From assembly GCA_032871835.1 (NCBI GenBank), contig CM065297.1:41603098-41667097 (forward strand): a DNA stretch of 64,000 nucleotides. Reading direction: 5' to 3'. Of the stretch, positions 21,541 through 31,823 are shown piece by piece (position 1 is the stretch's first letter; every line of letters begins with the position of its first letter). This stretch comes from Dipteronia dyeriana (lineage: Eukaryota > Streptophyta > Magnoliopsida > Sapindales > Sapindaceae). The position numbers and the translations under genes were made by a program. The notes below the pieces were generated by a model that worked only from the letters and a program-made list of their open reading frames with translations, did not search any database and was not told where the DNA came from.

Positions 21541-21847
21541 ATATAACCCAACGAATATAATGTAATAGATAAAGTAACTCTAAAACTTTATTGAAAATCA
21601 TATCATTAATATAAATCTTGAAACTAAACAAATAAATTCAATCATTTTAAAACATAAACATTGAACTAAATAAAAAAAAATATATAAAGATTATCTTTTA
21701 AGTGGAATGGGGTGGGGCGGAGATTATAAAACCCATCTCCCGCCCATACCCGTTACTCGTTTTACTATCTATCTTCATTCCTACCAAATTGAAACTCATC
21801 CCCACCCTATAAGTGTGGATCCCCAAGGTAATTTTGCCATCCCTGAA
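21541..21847. mobile_element. Right half of an old hAT-like MITE
   Basis: After AT-rich DNA (21541-21690), the sequence GGAATGGGGTGGGGCGGAG through 'CCCCACCCTATAAG' to TTTTGCCATCCCTGA matches the subterminal and terminal composition of GGGATGGCA-type hAT MITEs. It pairs with the fragment at 18372-18560. The LINE pieces lie between the two halves. Confidence 0.4.
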
Positions 21848-22018
21848 TTGTTTTTTGCACTTAACACATAATGGGTATGAATTAAATTTATTAAGTTGGT
21901 TTTGTTTGTTTTTAAGTGGTTAAAAAGCTAAAAAAAAGTAAAAAATCATGACTTTTCACTTGGTACCAAATCGCTTAATTGCATTTATATATTTCATTCC
22001 AAGGATGTTCTACAAAGA

Positions 22019-22475
22019 TAAGAGTATCTCCAATGCAAGAACGATTTATGAAAAAAAAAAGATGTCACGTAGGATTAATAGACGTTATGTTAATAAATCT
22101 TTCTCTAAAGCAACCGTGCATATTCAATCTCAAACTAACGTGGTAAAAAAATATATTAGACATTGTCAATATGACCGTCTACTTTTAGACGGTTTGTTGT
22201 ACATTTATTTTTTCAATTGACTCAACAATTATTTAAAATTGACAGTAATTTTTCATAAATTTTTTGTAAAGAAATAAAATAAAAAATAAAACAGGAGAAA
22301 AAATGGATACGTCATTAAAAAAATTGTGTTTTAGACGGAAACATTAGGAATCAAATTTTGAGTTGATTGCCTATCAAATCTATTTTTATGCCACATAGGA
22401 AACAAGTTGCTCGATATTATTGTCAAGTCAACGATTATTGGTATGCAAGCCACTTTTACGTTGGAGATGCTCTAA
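22019..22475. mobile_element. Tourist-like (PIF/Harbinger) MITE
   Basis: The element is 22022-22472 (451 bp). Its ends are GAGTATCTCCAATG and the inverted partner CGTTGGAGATGCTC, differing at two positions. Both flanks are TAA (22019-22021 and 22473-22475), the 3-bp TSD preferred by PIF/Harbinger. It is AT-rich and non-coding. A 90-codon open frame inside it shows no domain. Confidence 0.65.
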
Positions 22476-23335
22476 CATATTTCCAATAATATAAATGAAA
22501 ATACATAACAATTAATAGATTATAGGGTATAAATGTCAAATTAATTGTTTTCAAACATTTTCATCTTTAAAAAATCAAACTTAACACTATACTTGGAGGT
22601 GAGAAAAAAAATATATCGTTCAGGTTTTAGTTTTTAATCGGCATTCAATAAAATTTAGGACTGTTCGATTTATAAAAAAATAAAAGCAAACAAACGACCT
22701 ATAAGTGTCTATGCTTAATGAGGAGAAAGTCATAGTAAAAAAATTCCTTATCAATTTGACTCTTCCCTCCTTATTGCTCTCTACTACTATTGCCCCGATA
22801 TTGATACCAATATTCTTACAACCGTTATCTTCATATTTATAAGTTATAGTCGTCCAAAGTAATTGTTGACCATGTTAGACTATCAAAAAGACTAAACTAC
22901 TCCTGATCACTAAATTAAATAAATAAAATTTTTCAAAAAAGAAATAAGAAATTCTTAAATAAATAAAATGATGGAGATCCAAAAAATAGAAAAAAATGAA
23001 AACACTGAAAAAAATATCTTTTTTTAATGGATCTTCAGAGATGAATGGTGGAGATAAATAACATTCATAAAAGCAAAACCTAAAAAGTGAAAAAAAAAAA
23101 CAAAAATGATAAAAAAAGATCTCCATGGATAGAGAACTAAATCATTGATCAACAGAAATACCAAAGTGATAAATTATGGAAAAATATAGGGAAAAATGTG
23201 ATGAAAATAACAAATAAATTTAAAAATGTGTCAAATCGTAAAATTATGGGAATTATGTCAAATTTTCCCAGAAAAATATTTTTAGTGTTTAAAATTAAAT
23301 AAATACACCTTTTAAGAAAATATAAAATAAATTCA

Positions 23336-23340
<5 letters not shown>
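22476..23340. other. AT-rich intergenic DNA, no gene seen
   Basis: No coding sequence or structured element was recognised. The open frames present are low-complexity Phe/Lys-rich translations of AT-rich DNA. Confidence 0.5.

Positions 23341-23402
<62 letters not shown>
23341..23402. repeat. Compound microsatellite (TA)20(TG)11
   Basis: Twenty perfect TA units (23341-23380) run straight into eleven TG units (23381-23402). Perfect compound dinucleotides of this size are normally length-polymorphic. Confidence 0.97.
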
Positions 23403-23403
<1 letters not shown>

Positions 23404-24114
23404 TTTACACATTGCATTTCTTAACTTTTATTACACTTGTGAGCATATATGTTGATCCAATGTGCATTAAGTATAAAATATCCTCGAATTCGTCATATTT
23501 TAATAACATTTGACTAACAGAGACACTAATGTGCTATTTGTTTTTCGCCACTTAAGTCTTAAGTCTTAAATTAAGTAGATTTTATCTGCTTGTTTTTCAA
23601 CTTAAATCTTAAATTAAGTTAAAAACATCTAAAATTTTAAAACTTTTTTTTTTGACTTTTCTCTTATTTAATAGGTGATATTTAACTTATTAACATGAAT
23701 TTCCTAAAATAACCCCATATAATTAAATTATTAACAATAACATCTCATTACAAAAAATAAATCCCTAATTTCATCAAACCCTAACCTAACCGAACCTTAA
23801 ACTTTAATCTCATGGAAGAGGAGGTAGCGGCGATCCCGCCTCTGTGAATCATGAATAGACCGGCCTCCAACTTGCATCGATTTTTCTTTGAATCATCAAC
23901 AAAGGCCGACTGGCTGTCAATTTTTTCTCTTTTTATTTTCTAAATCGACGACTGGTGACATTAGCCGGAAGAAGAACAACGACGGTGTTTGAACAACGGA
24001 AGAAGAACAACATCGGGACGGGAAGAATGACAGCGGAGTCTGAACTCGAAAAAATCTAGAAGAAGAACAGTTCACGCGTGACCATCTATAGGAAAACTGG
24101 AAGTAGTCGTGTTG
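23403..24114. other. Intergenic DNA with a short GC-richer island
   Basis: Most is AT-rich. About 23810-24060 is GC-richer and contains the 11-codon frame starting ATGGAAGAGGAGG, plus repeated 'GAAGAAGAACAAC'. It could be a captured gene fragment or old 5' UTR, but no domain or homologous motif is recognisable. Confidence 0.4.
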
Positions 24115-24232
24115 AAATTGTACAAACGCGGTTAATTTGCCTTAAGCTAACCTAGAGGGTGAGGGTGAGTAGATTTTTACACCTTTTTTCAACCCTTTGA
24201 AACAAACATTTGTTTGTCCCTCTAGCTAGCTT
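24115..24232 (-). repeat. Antisense tail of a sirevirus-like LTR
   Basis: On the - strand this matches the last 120 bp or so of the LTRs of element C (34310-34430): the run 'GAGGGACAAAC', the AAACAAA phrase, the 'CTAACCTAGAGGG' block and 'GCGGTTAA'. It is a fragment only and stands just left of the truncated 5' LTR of element A. Confidence 0.6.
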
Positions 24233-24261
24233 GATTAACAATACTTAAGATAATAAGGTTG

Positions 24262-25899
24262 TCTAGGGTATGAGCTCTTGGCGATTACTGGTATTTTTCA
24301 TGAGAATATACTTTCTCCAATAAGGTTGTCTTGGGTATGAGTGAGTAACACCGACTTATTCTATCTTTATTTAAGAGTTCAATTTTAGTTCTTTAGTGGA
24401 ATGAACTAAAATTAAATAGATCGGACATAAGTGAATCATTTGTTGATTGTGATTGGGTTTGTGTCTATTGGAGTTTAAATCTAGGTAGCCTGCCAAGATC
24501 CCCAATCCACACGAACTTACATGGATTACTTGATATATTCTATCGGACTAATTTAGGAGTCCATCTAGAATTGTATTAAGGCATGTGGACTTGTTTCTTT
24601 TTGTAAGAATGGGTCTAGTTCACATGTGGACTTTTTATAAAGGTCAAATGGATTTAATAAAATAAGAAAATAATATATTGGCCCATATATATATGTTGGG
24701 CTGCAAGGCTATTTAGAGTAGCTTAATTATGTTATATAATTTTATTATTTAATTAAATAGAAATTAACTAATTTGATGATTAATTAATTATTTAATTTAA
24801 AGTCAAAATCTTTTTCCTGTTAGGAGATGGTTTTCTAAAATTATACTATTGTTGGTAGTATAATTAATATTAAAGACTATATTTGATAAGTAGATGAATA
24901 AAATGAATTATTTATCTAATCAAATTAGGAAGTCTTTAATATGGTTACAAATACACTATTGAGTTGGATTAGGAGTCTTGGTGTAGGATAAAATTCCTTT
25001 TTGAAAAGGATTCTTAACCACCAAGTAAATCTACCTAAGGAAAAGATTCTTAACTTCCAAGTAAATCCGTCTTAGAAAAAGAATTAAGTCTCCTAATTAT
25101 ATTCTATGAAATTTCGGCCAACTATGTATATATAAGAGGATAAAATTCCTTTTAGATAAGGATTCTTAACCACCAAATAAATCCACCTAAGGAAAGGATT
25201 CTTGCCAACCAAGTAAATCATTCTTAAGAGATGTCTTATGATCCTATATATATATATATATAGGTTTGGAATTTTGGCCAGCTCTATTTAATTGCAGGAA
25301 TTAATTTTGGCCAAGCTTGGGACTTTCTAAAGAGAGAATTCGGCCAAACAAGAGAGAATTTTGACGGAGAAAATTTTTGGTTTTTACTCTGGACAAAATT
25401 CGACCAACTCATAGAGATAGTGTGAATTCGGCCAAGAAGAGAAAAATGGGAACTTTTTTGTTTTCTATAGTACACTAGTATCCTTTACATCAAAAGGGTT
25501 TTGTGTACAACATCGAATCAAGGTTCACGCGAGTTTCAATCAAATTGATTGATAATTCACAAGTGGCCGGACGTTCTTGATTTTTCTCTTGGAGGATTAT
25601 TGTGACTAACAAGGAACAATATTAGGTTTGTTTCCATCCTCTGGTATGCAAGATAAAGAAAGGGAGCCCACACTCCTAGGTGATTCACGTTCGTGATTGG
25701 ATTGGAAGATCTTGCGAAATCAATTCGACGCTTGTTCAATCGTCATGAGAAAAAAGGTACGATACTTTTTATATACATCAATTAATCTAGGGTTATGGTT
25801 CTTGTTAGTCAAAAGGGAAATTTTTTTATTTATATGCAAACCATAATTTTTAATAAATTTTCTTACGCTTCCGCTGCGCGAGGTTTTTTTTTTCCTACA
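24262..25899 (+). repeat. 5' LTR of element A, left-truncated
   Basis: It ends CCTACA right before a tRNA-Met primer-binding site. The first part of the LTR, present in element D, is missing. The sequence begins near GTATGAGCTCTTGGCG, where the phrase AATAAGGTTGTCT(A/T)GGGTATGAG occurs twice (about 24257 and 24322), a possible recombination footprint. An internal duplication of about 145 bp (two blocks of 'GGATTCTTAACCACCAA', near 25009 and 25156) is shared with the 3' LTR but not with the solo LTR. Confidence 0.85.
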
Positions 25900-25901
25900 A
25901 T

Positions 25902-25914
25902 TGGTATCAGAGTC
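25902..25914 (+). other. Primer-binding site of element A (initiator tRNA-Met)
   Basis: TGGTATCAGAGTC begins two bases after the LTR end. It complements the 3' end of plant initiator tRNA-Met (consensus TGGTATCAGAGC) with one late mismatch. Confidence 0.85.
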
Positions 25915-27270
25915 TAGTTGTACCCTTGATTAATTGACGTATGTGTTTGTGAATCTTTTTTTTTTATTGTATATATGCACGTTTTAGAAAGAGATGACAC
26001 TATAGGCATTCGCATATATATTTACATTGGAATGTATGGATATATATATATATATATATGTTTTATATGTGGTTTGTTATTGTTCAATTTTGGTCATAGA
26101 ATTTCAATGTATTTTTGTTTTGGGATTGTAACAAGAAGGGTGGTCTATCATCGCCATAATTTCCTTGTTGGTAGTTGCTAAGTTTTTATTTTTATTTTGT
26201 TGTTGTAATAAATAAAAAACTGCAGTATTTTTATTTATAATTCTTCTGTAATACACTCAAGTATCGAAGACCCGAAGATTTGAAGATTTGAAGATTTGGA
26301 AGCAACCTGAGCAAGTTTGGGACCGTGCGAGTCGTAGCAACGAACGTGCGTGCGAAAAGCACGCAGCCATGTTTGTTGTGGCATGGGCTGCACACGGCAG
26401 CCCTATGGAAGCCATGGGCTGTGCATGGTAGCCCTTTTTGGGTTTGTGGCATGCGCACGCCCATGGGTAAGGGGCCAAGGGTGCGCACACCCATGGGAGG
26501 CAGCCGAGAGAGTCCTGACGACGAAGGTCGCATGAAGATTTGTTCGCCAAGAAAGGAGTTTTTTGTATTCCAAGAATTGTAATTTATTTGTTTTTCTAGG
26601 ATGAACCAAAATTGAAGCTATTTATATTTGTTGTAAATATTGCAATGTTTGTCATTGTTTGATAACATGTCATATAGAATATGAGTGCCAATCATATATC
26701 TCTTTTGGTATGAACATGCATTGAATGGTTTGGGTATCTAAATTGACATCTAGATAACTTTGTAAATCGTTCTTTGGAATTCGATCACACGCCTTAAATA
26801 ATTGAGTGGGAGAAGGTGTTTTGGAACAGCTACGACCTCCAAGTTTAGTTGAGATTTATGTTTCGTATAATAACCTCCCAAGAGGAATTCATGAATAAAA
26901 TTTAGCAAGATACTTCATTACTAGACAATTAGTCCAAACGATATCTACTCCTAAATGAGGGATATTCGTGAGGGATTATGTTGAAGGTCGATAACTTGGT
27001 AATACACTCAATGTAATTTTATTAATATCCTTCCAAGAGTTCTTGTTAATAAAATTGCAAGGCTAAAATTGAAAACGTTGGTTGTTCTGTTGACAATTAG
27101 GTAGGACCTAGTCAAACTAGTAAATGGTACGAACTCCCAATGGAGGCGTGACATTTATGTGTGTTGGATCACCGTTGAATTTTACGATTGAATTATTTTA
27201 TAATTCAAGATAAATATTCGAAAGTGCTATCATTATATACTTATATAATTTTTGTTATTGTTCAGAAATC
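25915..27270 (+). other. Untranslated leader of element A
   Basis: About 1.36 kb separate PBS and gag. Most is AT-rich, but 26270-26570 is markedly GC-richer, with repeated GAAGATTTG (26274-26296), inverted 'GCAGCC...GGCTGC' pieces and two copies of TGCGCACRCCCATGGG near 26452 and 26481. The location fits an RNA structure for packaging or dimerisation, but that is inference. Overlapping open frames there on both strands look like shadows of low stop density. Confidence 0.55.
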
Positions 27271-28071
27271 ATGACCCCATCCTTAATCAACATCCTTAAA
27301 GAGAATACTTTAACTAGTGATAATTATGTCACATGGAAAAGAAAAATCGGGCTTTTATTGCAAACCGAAAAGCATAATTTTGTTCTATGCACTCCTAAAC
27401 CACCTACTCCTACTAATGAATATACTCAGGAGCAAAGAGATGAGTTTAAATACAGGGAGTTTTCTGATGAGATGACTAAATGTTACATTATGGCCACCAT
27501 GTCCGATACGTTGCAACAACGACATGAAGAAATGGAGACTGCTGCCGATATATTGATGTCTCTAGAGGATATTTTTGCTATGAGGCCAAGGACAACTAAG
27601 AGAGAGACAGTGACTGCTTTTATGAATCTTAGGATGAAACCAGGACAGGTTGTGAAAGATCACATGATGAAAGTCATAGCACATCTTAATATTGTTGAAC
27701 TGAATGGTGCTGAGATAGATGATGATACCAAAATTGACATGATTGTCAACTCACTGTCGGATTCCTTTGACCAATTCAAGTTGGACTACACCTTGAATAA
27801 TAAGGTATACACCTTGCAAGGCCTGATGCAAGATGTTCAAAGTGCGGAAAAAATCCTTGTGAAAGGCAAGGGTTAAGAGATTCATACCGTAGGTAACGTT
27901 GCTACTGTTAAGACCCTTTAGAAGGTCAAGAAACAACAAAAGAAAAAGAAACTAGAACCTACTAAGAAGGAGACAAAGAAAGTAACCAAGATCAAATGGA
28001 AGTGTTTCCTTTGTGGTGAAAAGGGACATTGGAAAAGAAATTGCCTAAAGTCTCAAGCCAAAAATGAAAAA
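27271..28071 (+). pseudogene. Element A gag, nearly complete
   Basis: It opens 'MTPSLINILKENTLTSDNYVTWKRK', the copia gag N-terminus with the WK motif, and stays open for 201 codons through 'MNLRMKPGQVVKDHM' and 'SDSFDQFKLDY', then meets TAA at 27874. Translation of the same frame continues to a second stop (near 27919), a Lys-rich linker and an intact CCHC knuckle 'CFLCGEKGHWKRNC' at about 27999-28040. Element B begins at 28072, right after this knuckle. Gag forms the particle and the knuckle binds element RNA. This is the best preserved coding part of A. Confidence 0.85.
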
Positions 28072-30189
28072 GGTTAGGTTTTAGATTTGTGTTGGCTTGA
28101 TTCCATAACAAAACTTCATTTCTTTGTAATGCTTAGTTGCTTAAGTGGTTCGTGATGATAAGAGCTTAAAGGAAGAAAAACAACTTCTCATGATGCAAAG
28201 TTCGTCTTCAAGAGGATTGATACTATTCTTGGATGCTAAGGTATCGAGATTCTTCTTCCTCTTACAAGGCGTAAGCACACACATACACAATTCATACATT
28301 TGTGTCCCTGCATCGTAGCGCATCATTTGGTATAACACATTCACACACTTGAAGTTGAATGATCATGCATTGGTATGAAAGTAACATGTTTTGGAAAATG
28401 CATGATTAGAGACTATCTCTATGTAGTTTGCATTCTTGTGTGAAATGTGTTTGTTTATTTATATGTTTGTATTACATGGATCTTGAACTTGGTTTTAGCC
28501 TTAGATTATTCGTTATTGAGTTCCGGTCATTTCGGTTACTCATACTATTGATTTCGAGTTCTAAGTCAAAAGATACTACACTTTCAACTCATGTTGCATA
28601 CATTGTCTTTGTCTTCATACATTGAGTTGAATTCTTATTTTCTAGGTTAATTATCTTATAATTCCATGTCCGTGAGGGAGTCCCAGTTCGTATCTTCAAA
28701 TGGATTTGAATTCGGAGTTCGGAGGCCAAAGAACGGTCGCAGAACGCGAGAAGAGCGCAAGGGAAGAGGTGCGATGGCATAAGCCATCACTTGGCACCTT
28801 CCCGAGATGGCGTGTGGCCATCTCGGCCCCAAAGCCTTGCTGCCCCGAGATGCCCACGTGCCATCTTGGGGAGGCACTAAGGCATGAGGGCAAAATGGTA
28901 TTTTGGTTGTTCTCTCTTTAAAACCTCTCATTCCCTTTCATTCATTAGATAAGTTTAGAAAAACGAATTTGAAGAACAAATACAGAATTTTTCTCTCAAC
29001 ATTTTGATTTTTATTTTTATGATAACTTCTTCATTTCTACTCCGAATCACTTGATTCAAGAACCTATTTCGAGTGTCTTGAAGAGTTCTACAAACCCCAA
29101 GCATTTCCAGAACCAAAGGATGTCTAGCGCTTTCGTTGTGATCAGATCTTCAGTTCGTGGTTTTCATTCTTGTTGGTAAAATCATCTTCTTCTTAGTTTT
29201 ATTCTTAGATCTTCTTATTGATTGATGTTATTTGATTAAGAAGCATGACTAGGATGATTTTGATATCATTTTGTGGTTTGTTGAATTGATTTTCAATTTT
29301 AGCTAGATTTGTGATAAATTGAATGATTTGTGCCAAACTTGATAAACATGAAATTACTTCTAGAAATCTTTTGCTCTTATGCTTGATTGACTATTTCTAG
29401 ATCTAATTTTATTTTCTAAGAACTAGGTTGTGTTTCAATTGGTGTCTATATCTTCGTATCTATATTCTTAGTTGATAACATGCTTAGGTTGTTTAGATAC
29501 ATTTGTGATTGCTCTCGAAAGTATAATCTAGTTATCTAGTTGCATGTCCATAGAATTGGTTGATCATCATTTTCTATGTTGAGTGCTTGTTTGCATTTTG
29601 CATTCATGATCACTTAGATGCCTTGTGAAGAGGTAGGAAGTCTCATATCTTAGAGTGATTCTTTGATTTGAGCAATTGGAAGTCTTAGCTAGAGTCGGGA
29701 GGACTTGGATATCTAAGCAAGTGGAAGTCTCGACAAGAGGTGTAAGACCTCGGATTGTTGAGCAAGGAAGTCTCAACTAGAGTCGGGAGGACTCGGATAG
29801 TTGAGCAAGAAGTCTTGCCTAGGGTCGGGAGGATCCAGATAGGTGAGCAAGGAATCTTCCTACAGACAAGAGGTCTTGGATAGGAAGTCGGCTTAGTAGA
29901 TCACAAGGTTCAATGGTAGAGTAAGAGTGATAGCTTGGAGAGCATGTGTTGATTGCTTGAGTATGTAACTCTTATTTAAAATAGTGGATTCGCTTTCACC
30001 GGTGGTTGTGGTATCAACCCATGGATGCTTCCTCTTTAGAGGTTTACCACGTAAATATTGTGTGTCATTGTTTGCAATTTTCATTAAGCATTGTTAAAAT
30101 TGCATTGTTTTAAAAGAAGACAAAAATTGGAGCATATACCAACCCCCCCCTTTAGGTATATTTACACTATAAAGATAAAGGGAATTTCA
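28072..30189 (+). repeat. 5' LTR of element B
   Basis: The first base is G where the 3' LTR has T (TGTTAGG), so the terminal TG is mutated. It ends TTTCA two bases before the PBS. It includes a GC-rich hairpin block (28802-28871), a degenerate tandem array of 'GGAAGTCT...GAGTCGGGAGGACT' units (about 29637-29890) and a C8 run near 30145. Confidence 0.85.
28802..28871. repeat. GC-rich double hairpin in element B 5' LTR
   Basis: CCGAGATGGC (28802-28811) pairs perfectly with GCCATCTCGG (28817-28826) around a 5-base loop. CCCCGAGATG (28843-28852) pairs with CATCTTGGGG (28862-28871) with one wobble. Each arm can also pair with arms of the other hairpin. Confidence 0.85.
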
Positions 30190-30191
30190 AT

Positions 30192-30203
30192 TGGAATCAG
30201 AGC
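30192..30203 (+). other. Primer-binding site of element B
   Basis: TGGAATCAGAGC differs from the tRNA-Met complement TGGTATCAGAGC by one base. It starts two bases after the LTR end at 30189. Confidence 0.8.
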
Positions 30204-30239
30204 AGGTGTCTAGACGCACTTAGATAGATCTTCTTTGTT

Positions 30240-31818
30240 GTGTTTGTTATCTTCTTTTGTTTCATCATGATTAAAGAAATGTATTCTTTTGTGGCTTCTT
30301 TTGTTGAAGATGAGTCTATTGACTTAGATGATCAAAAGATCAAAGATCTTATTCAAGAAAATGAAAGGATCTCTAAGATCAGTAAGTCTCTTACTAAGAA
30401 GTTAGAAAATCATGATTGTAGCTCAAAATGTGTTATTGATCTTAATGATAAAATTCTTAATATTGATAAAAAATTGATTGATAGCAATGATAGATTAAGT
30501 ATTTTGAAGCATGAAATTGAGCAAAGAGATGAATCTCTTGATCGTGCTAGGAGAATTGAAAATGTGCTTAGAGCAAAACTTAATGAGCATGAGAATCAAG
30601 AGAAAGTGCTTAATGACAAACTTAATGAGGCTGAAGAGATGATTAACAAGATGTTATATAGCTATAACAAAGTGAAAGCTCTCATTAAGATTGGAAAGCC
30701 TTCAAGCGACAAAAGAGGTTTAGGATATGTTAATGAAAAATCAATTCCTTTATCTAAGAAATCTACTTTTGTTTAAGCTTGTAGCAATTTAAATATAGGT
30801 ACACTCTCTAACGGTAAAACCATGAATGCTACCGGAGGTGCCTCAACATCAACAATGAAGGCCAAGGAAAAGACTCAACAATGCCAAAGACAAGCTACAT
30901 CATCATCAAATGCAAAAGGCAATGCATCTAGTATTGCACGCCAATGAGGTAAAAATGTGAGAAGGCAAAATGAGTTGAATGCTCAAGCAAATGGTAAACT
31001 TCTAAAATTCTTACCTATTTGTCATTATTGCAATATGGTAGGACACATAAGACCTATATGTTTTAAATACATTCGTAAATTTAGAATTGCCAATGATTTA
31101 AATGATATGTCTTTGAATGATTGTAGGCAATCATCCATGTATGGATCTAGAATTAGACCTAAGAAGACCATGGAAAAGCATGTTGAGATTAAATGTGTTG
31201 ATGATTTGTTTGTTAAATCTTGTGTTGTGCCTCGTTCTACTATGCATAAGAAAGTTGATAATGCTTTGTTTGATTTGATTGAAAATGTGACTAATGGAGT
31301 CAATGTGCCTAAAAACAAGTCAAAGCATGTTAATAAAAGTAGGAATGAGAATCTTGTCAAGAAAGTTTGGGTTAAGAAAAACACAACACAATGTTTGGTT
31401 GCACAATATGCTTTAAGAGCTAATTCATCCTATTGTTGGTACCTAGGTATCGGTTGCTCTAGGAATATGACCGGTAATTAGGAATTCTTTAAGAATCTTG
31501 TTATGAATGATGGTAGATAGGTTACATTTGGTGATGGCACTAAAAAGCAAGTTCTAGGCAAGAGATCAATTTGTATCGCCGGATTGCCTAAACTTCATGA
31601 CACCTTGTATGTAGATGGTCTACAAGCTAATCTAATAAGCATCACTCATTTGTGTGAAATTTTTAAAGAAGTTATCTTTAACAAGGATGTGTGCACAATA
31701 ATCTATAAAAAGGGCAAAATTATTTTGAAAGTCAAAAGGTCTTCGGACAATTGCTATTGTTTAAAGGTTGATCCACTAACATGTAATATGGCACATGAGT
31801 GCAACAAGCTTGAATTAT
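30240..31818 (+). pseudogene. Element B gag C-terminus and protease
   Basis: One reading frame runs across the region, broken by stops at 30774, near 30944, 31479 and near 31518. It has a long coiled coil at 30300-30700 ('LIQENERISKISKSLTKKLE', heptad-like), then a CCHC knuckle 'CHYCNMVGHIRPIC' (near 31020-31061). The protease box near 31437 reads 'WYLGIGCSRNMTGN' where copia elements have a DSG triplet, so both the catalytic Asp and Ser are replaced and the enzyme would be dead. The N-terminal gag domain is absent. The frame stops at 'ELWH', the first histidine of the integrase zinc finger, where element C is inserted. Confidence 0.82.
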
Positions 31819-31823
31819 GGCAT

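Noticed and set aside
26231..26609. Five overlapping open frames of 60-100 codons on both strands
   Set aside because: They lie in a GC-rich block of the element A leader where stop codons are rare. They have no domain or start context and conflict with one another.
29637..29890. Regularly spaced GAAGTCT/GAGTCGGGAGGACT units resembling a CRISPR array
   Set aside because: The units are degenerate, spacers are not unique, and the array is repeated in all four sirevirus-type LTRs of a plant genome. It is an LTR-internal tandem repeat.
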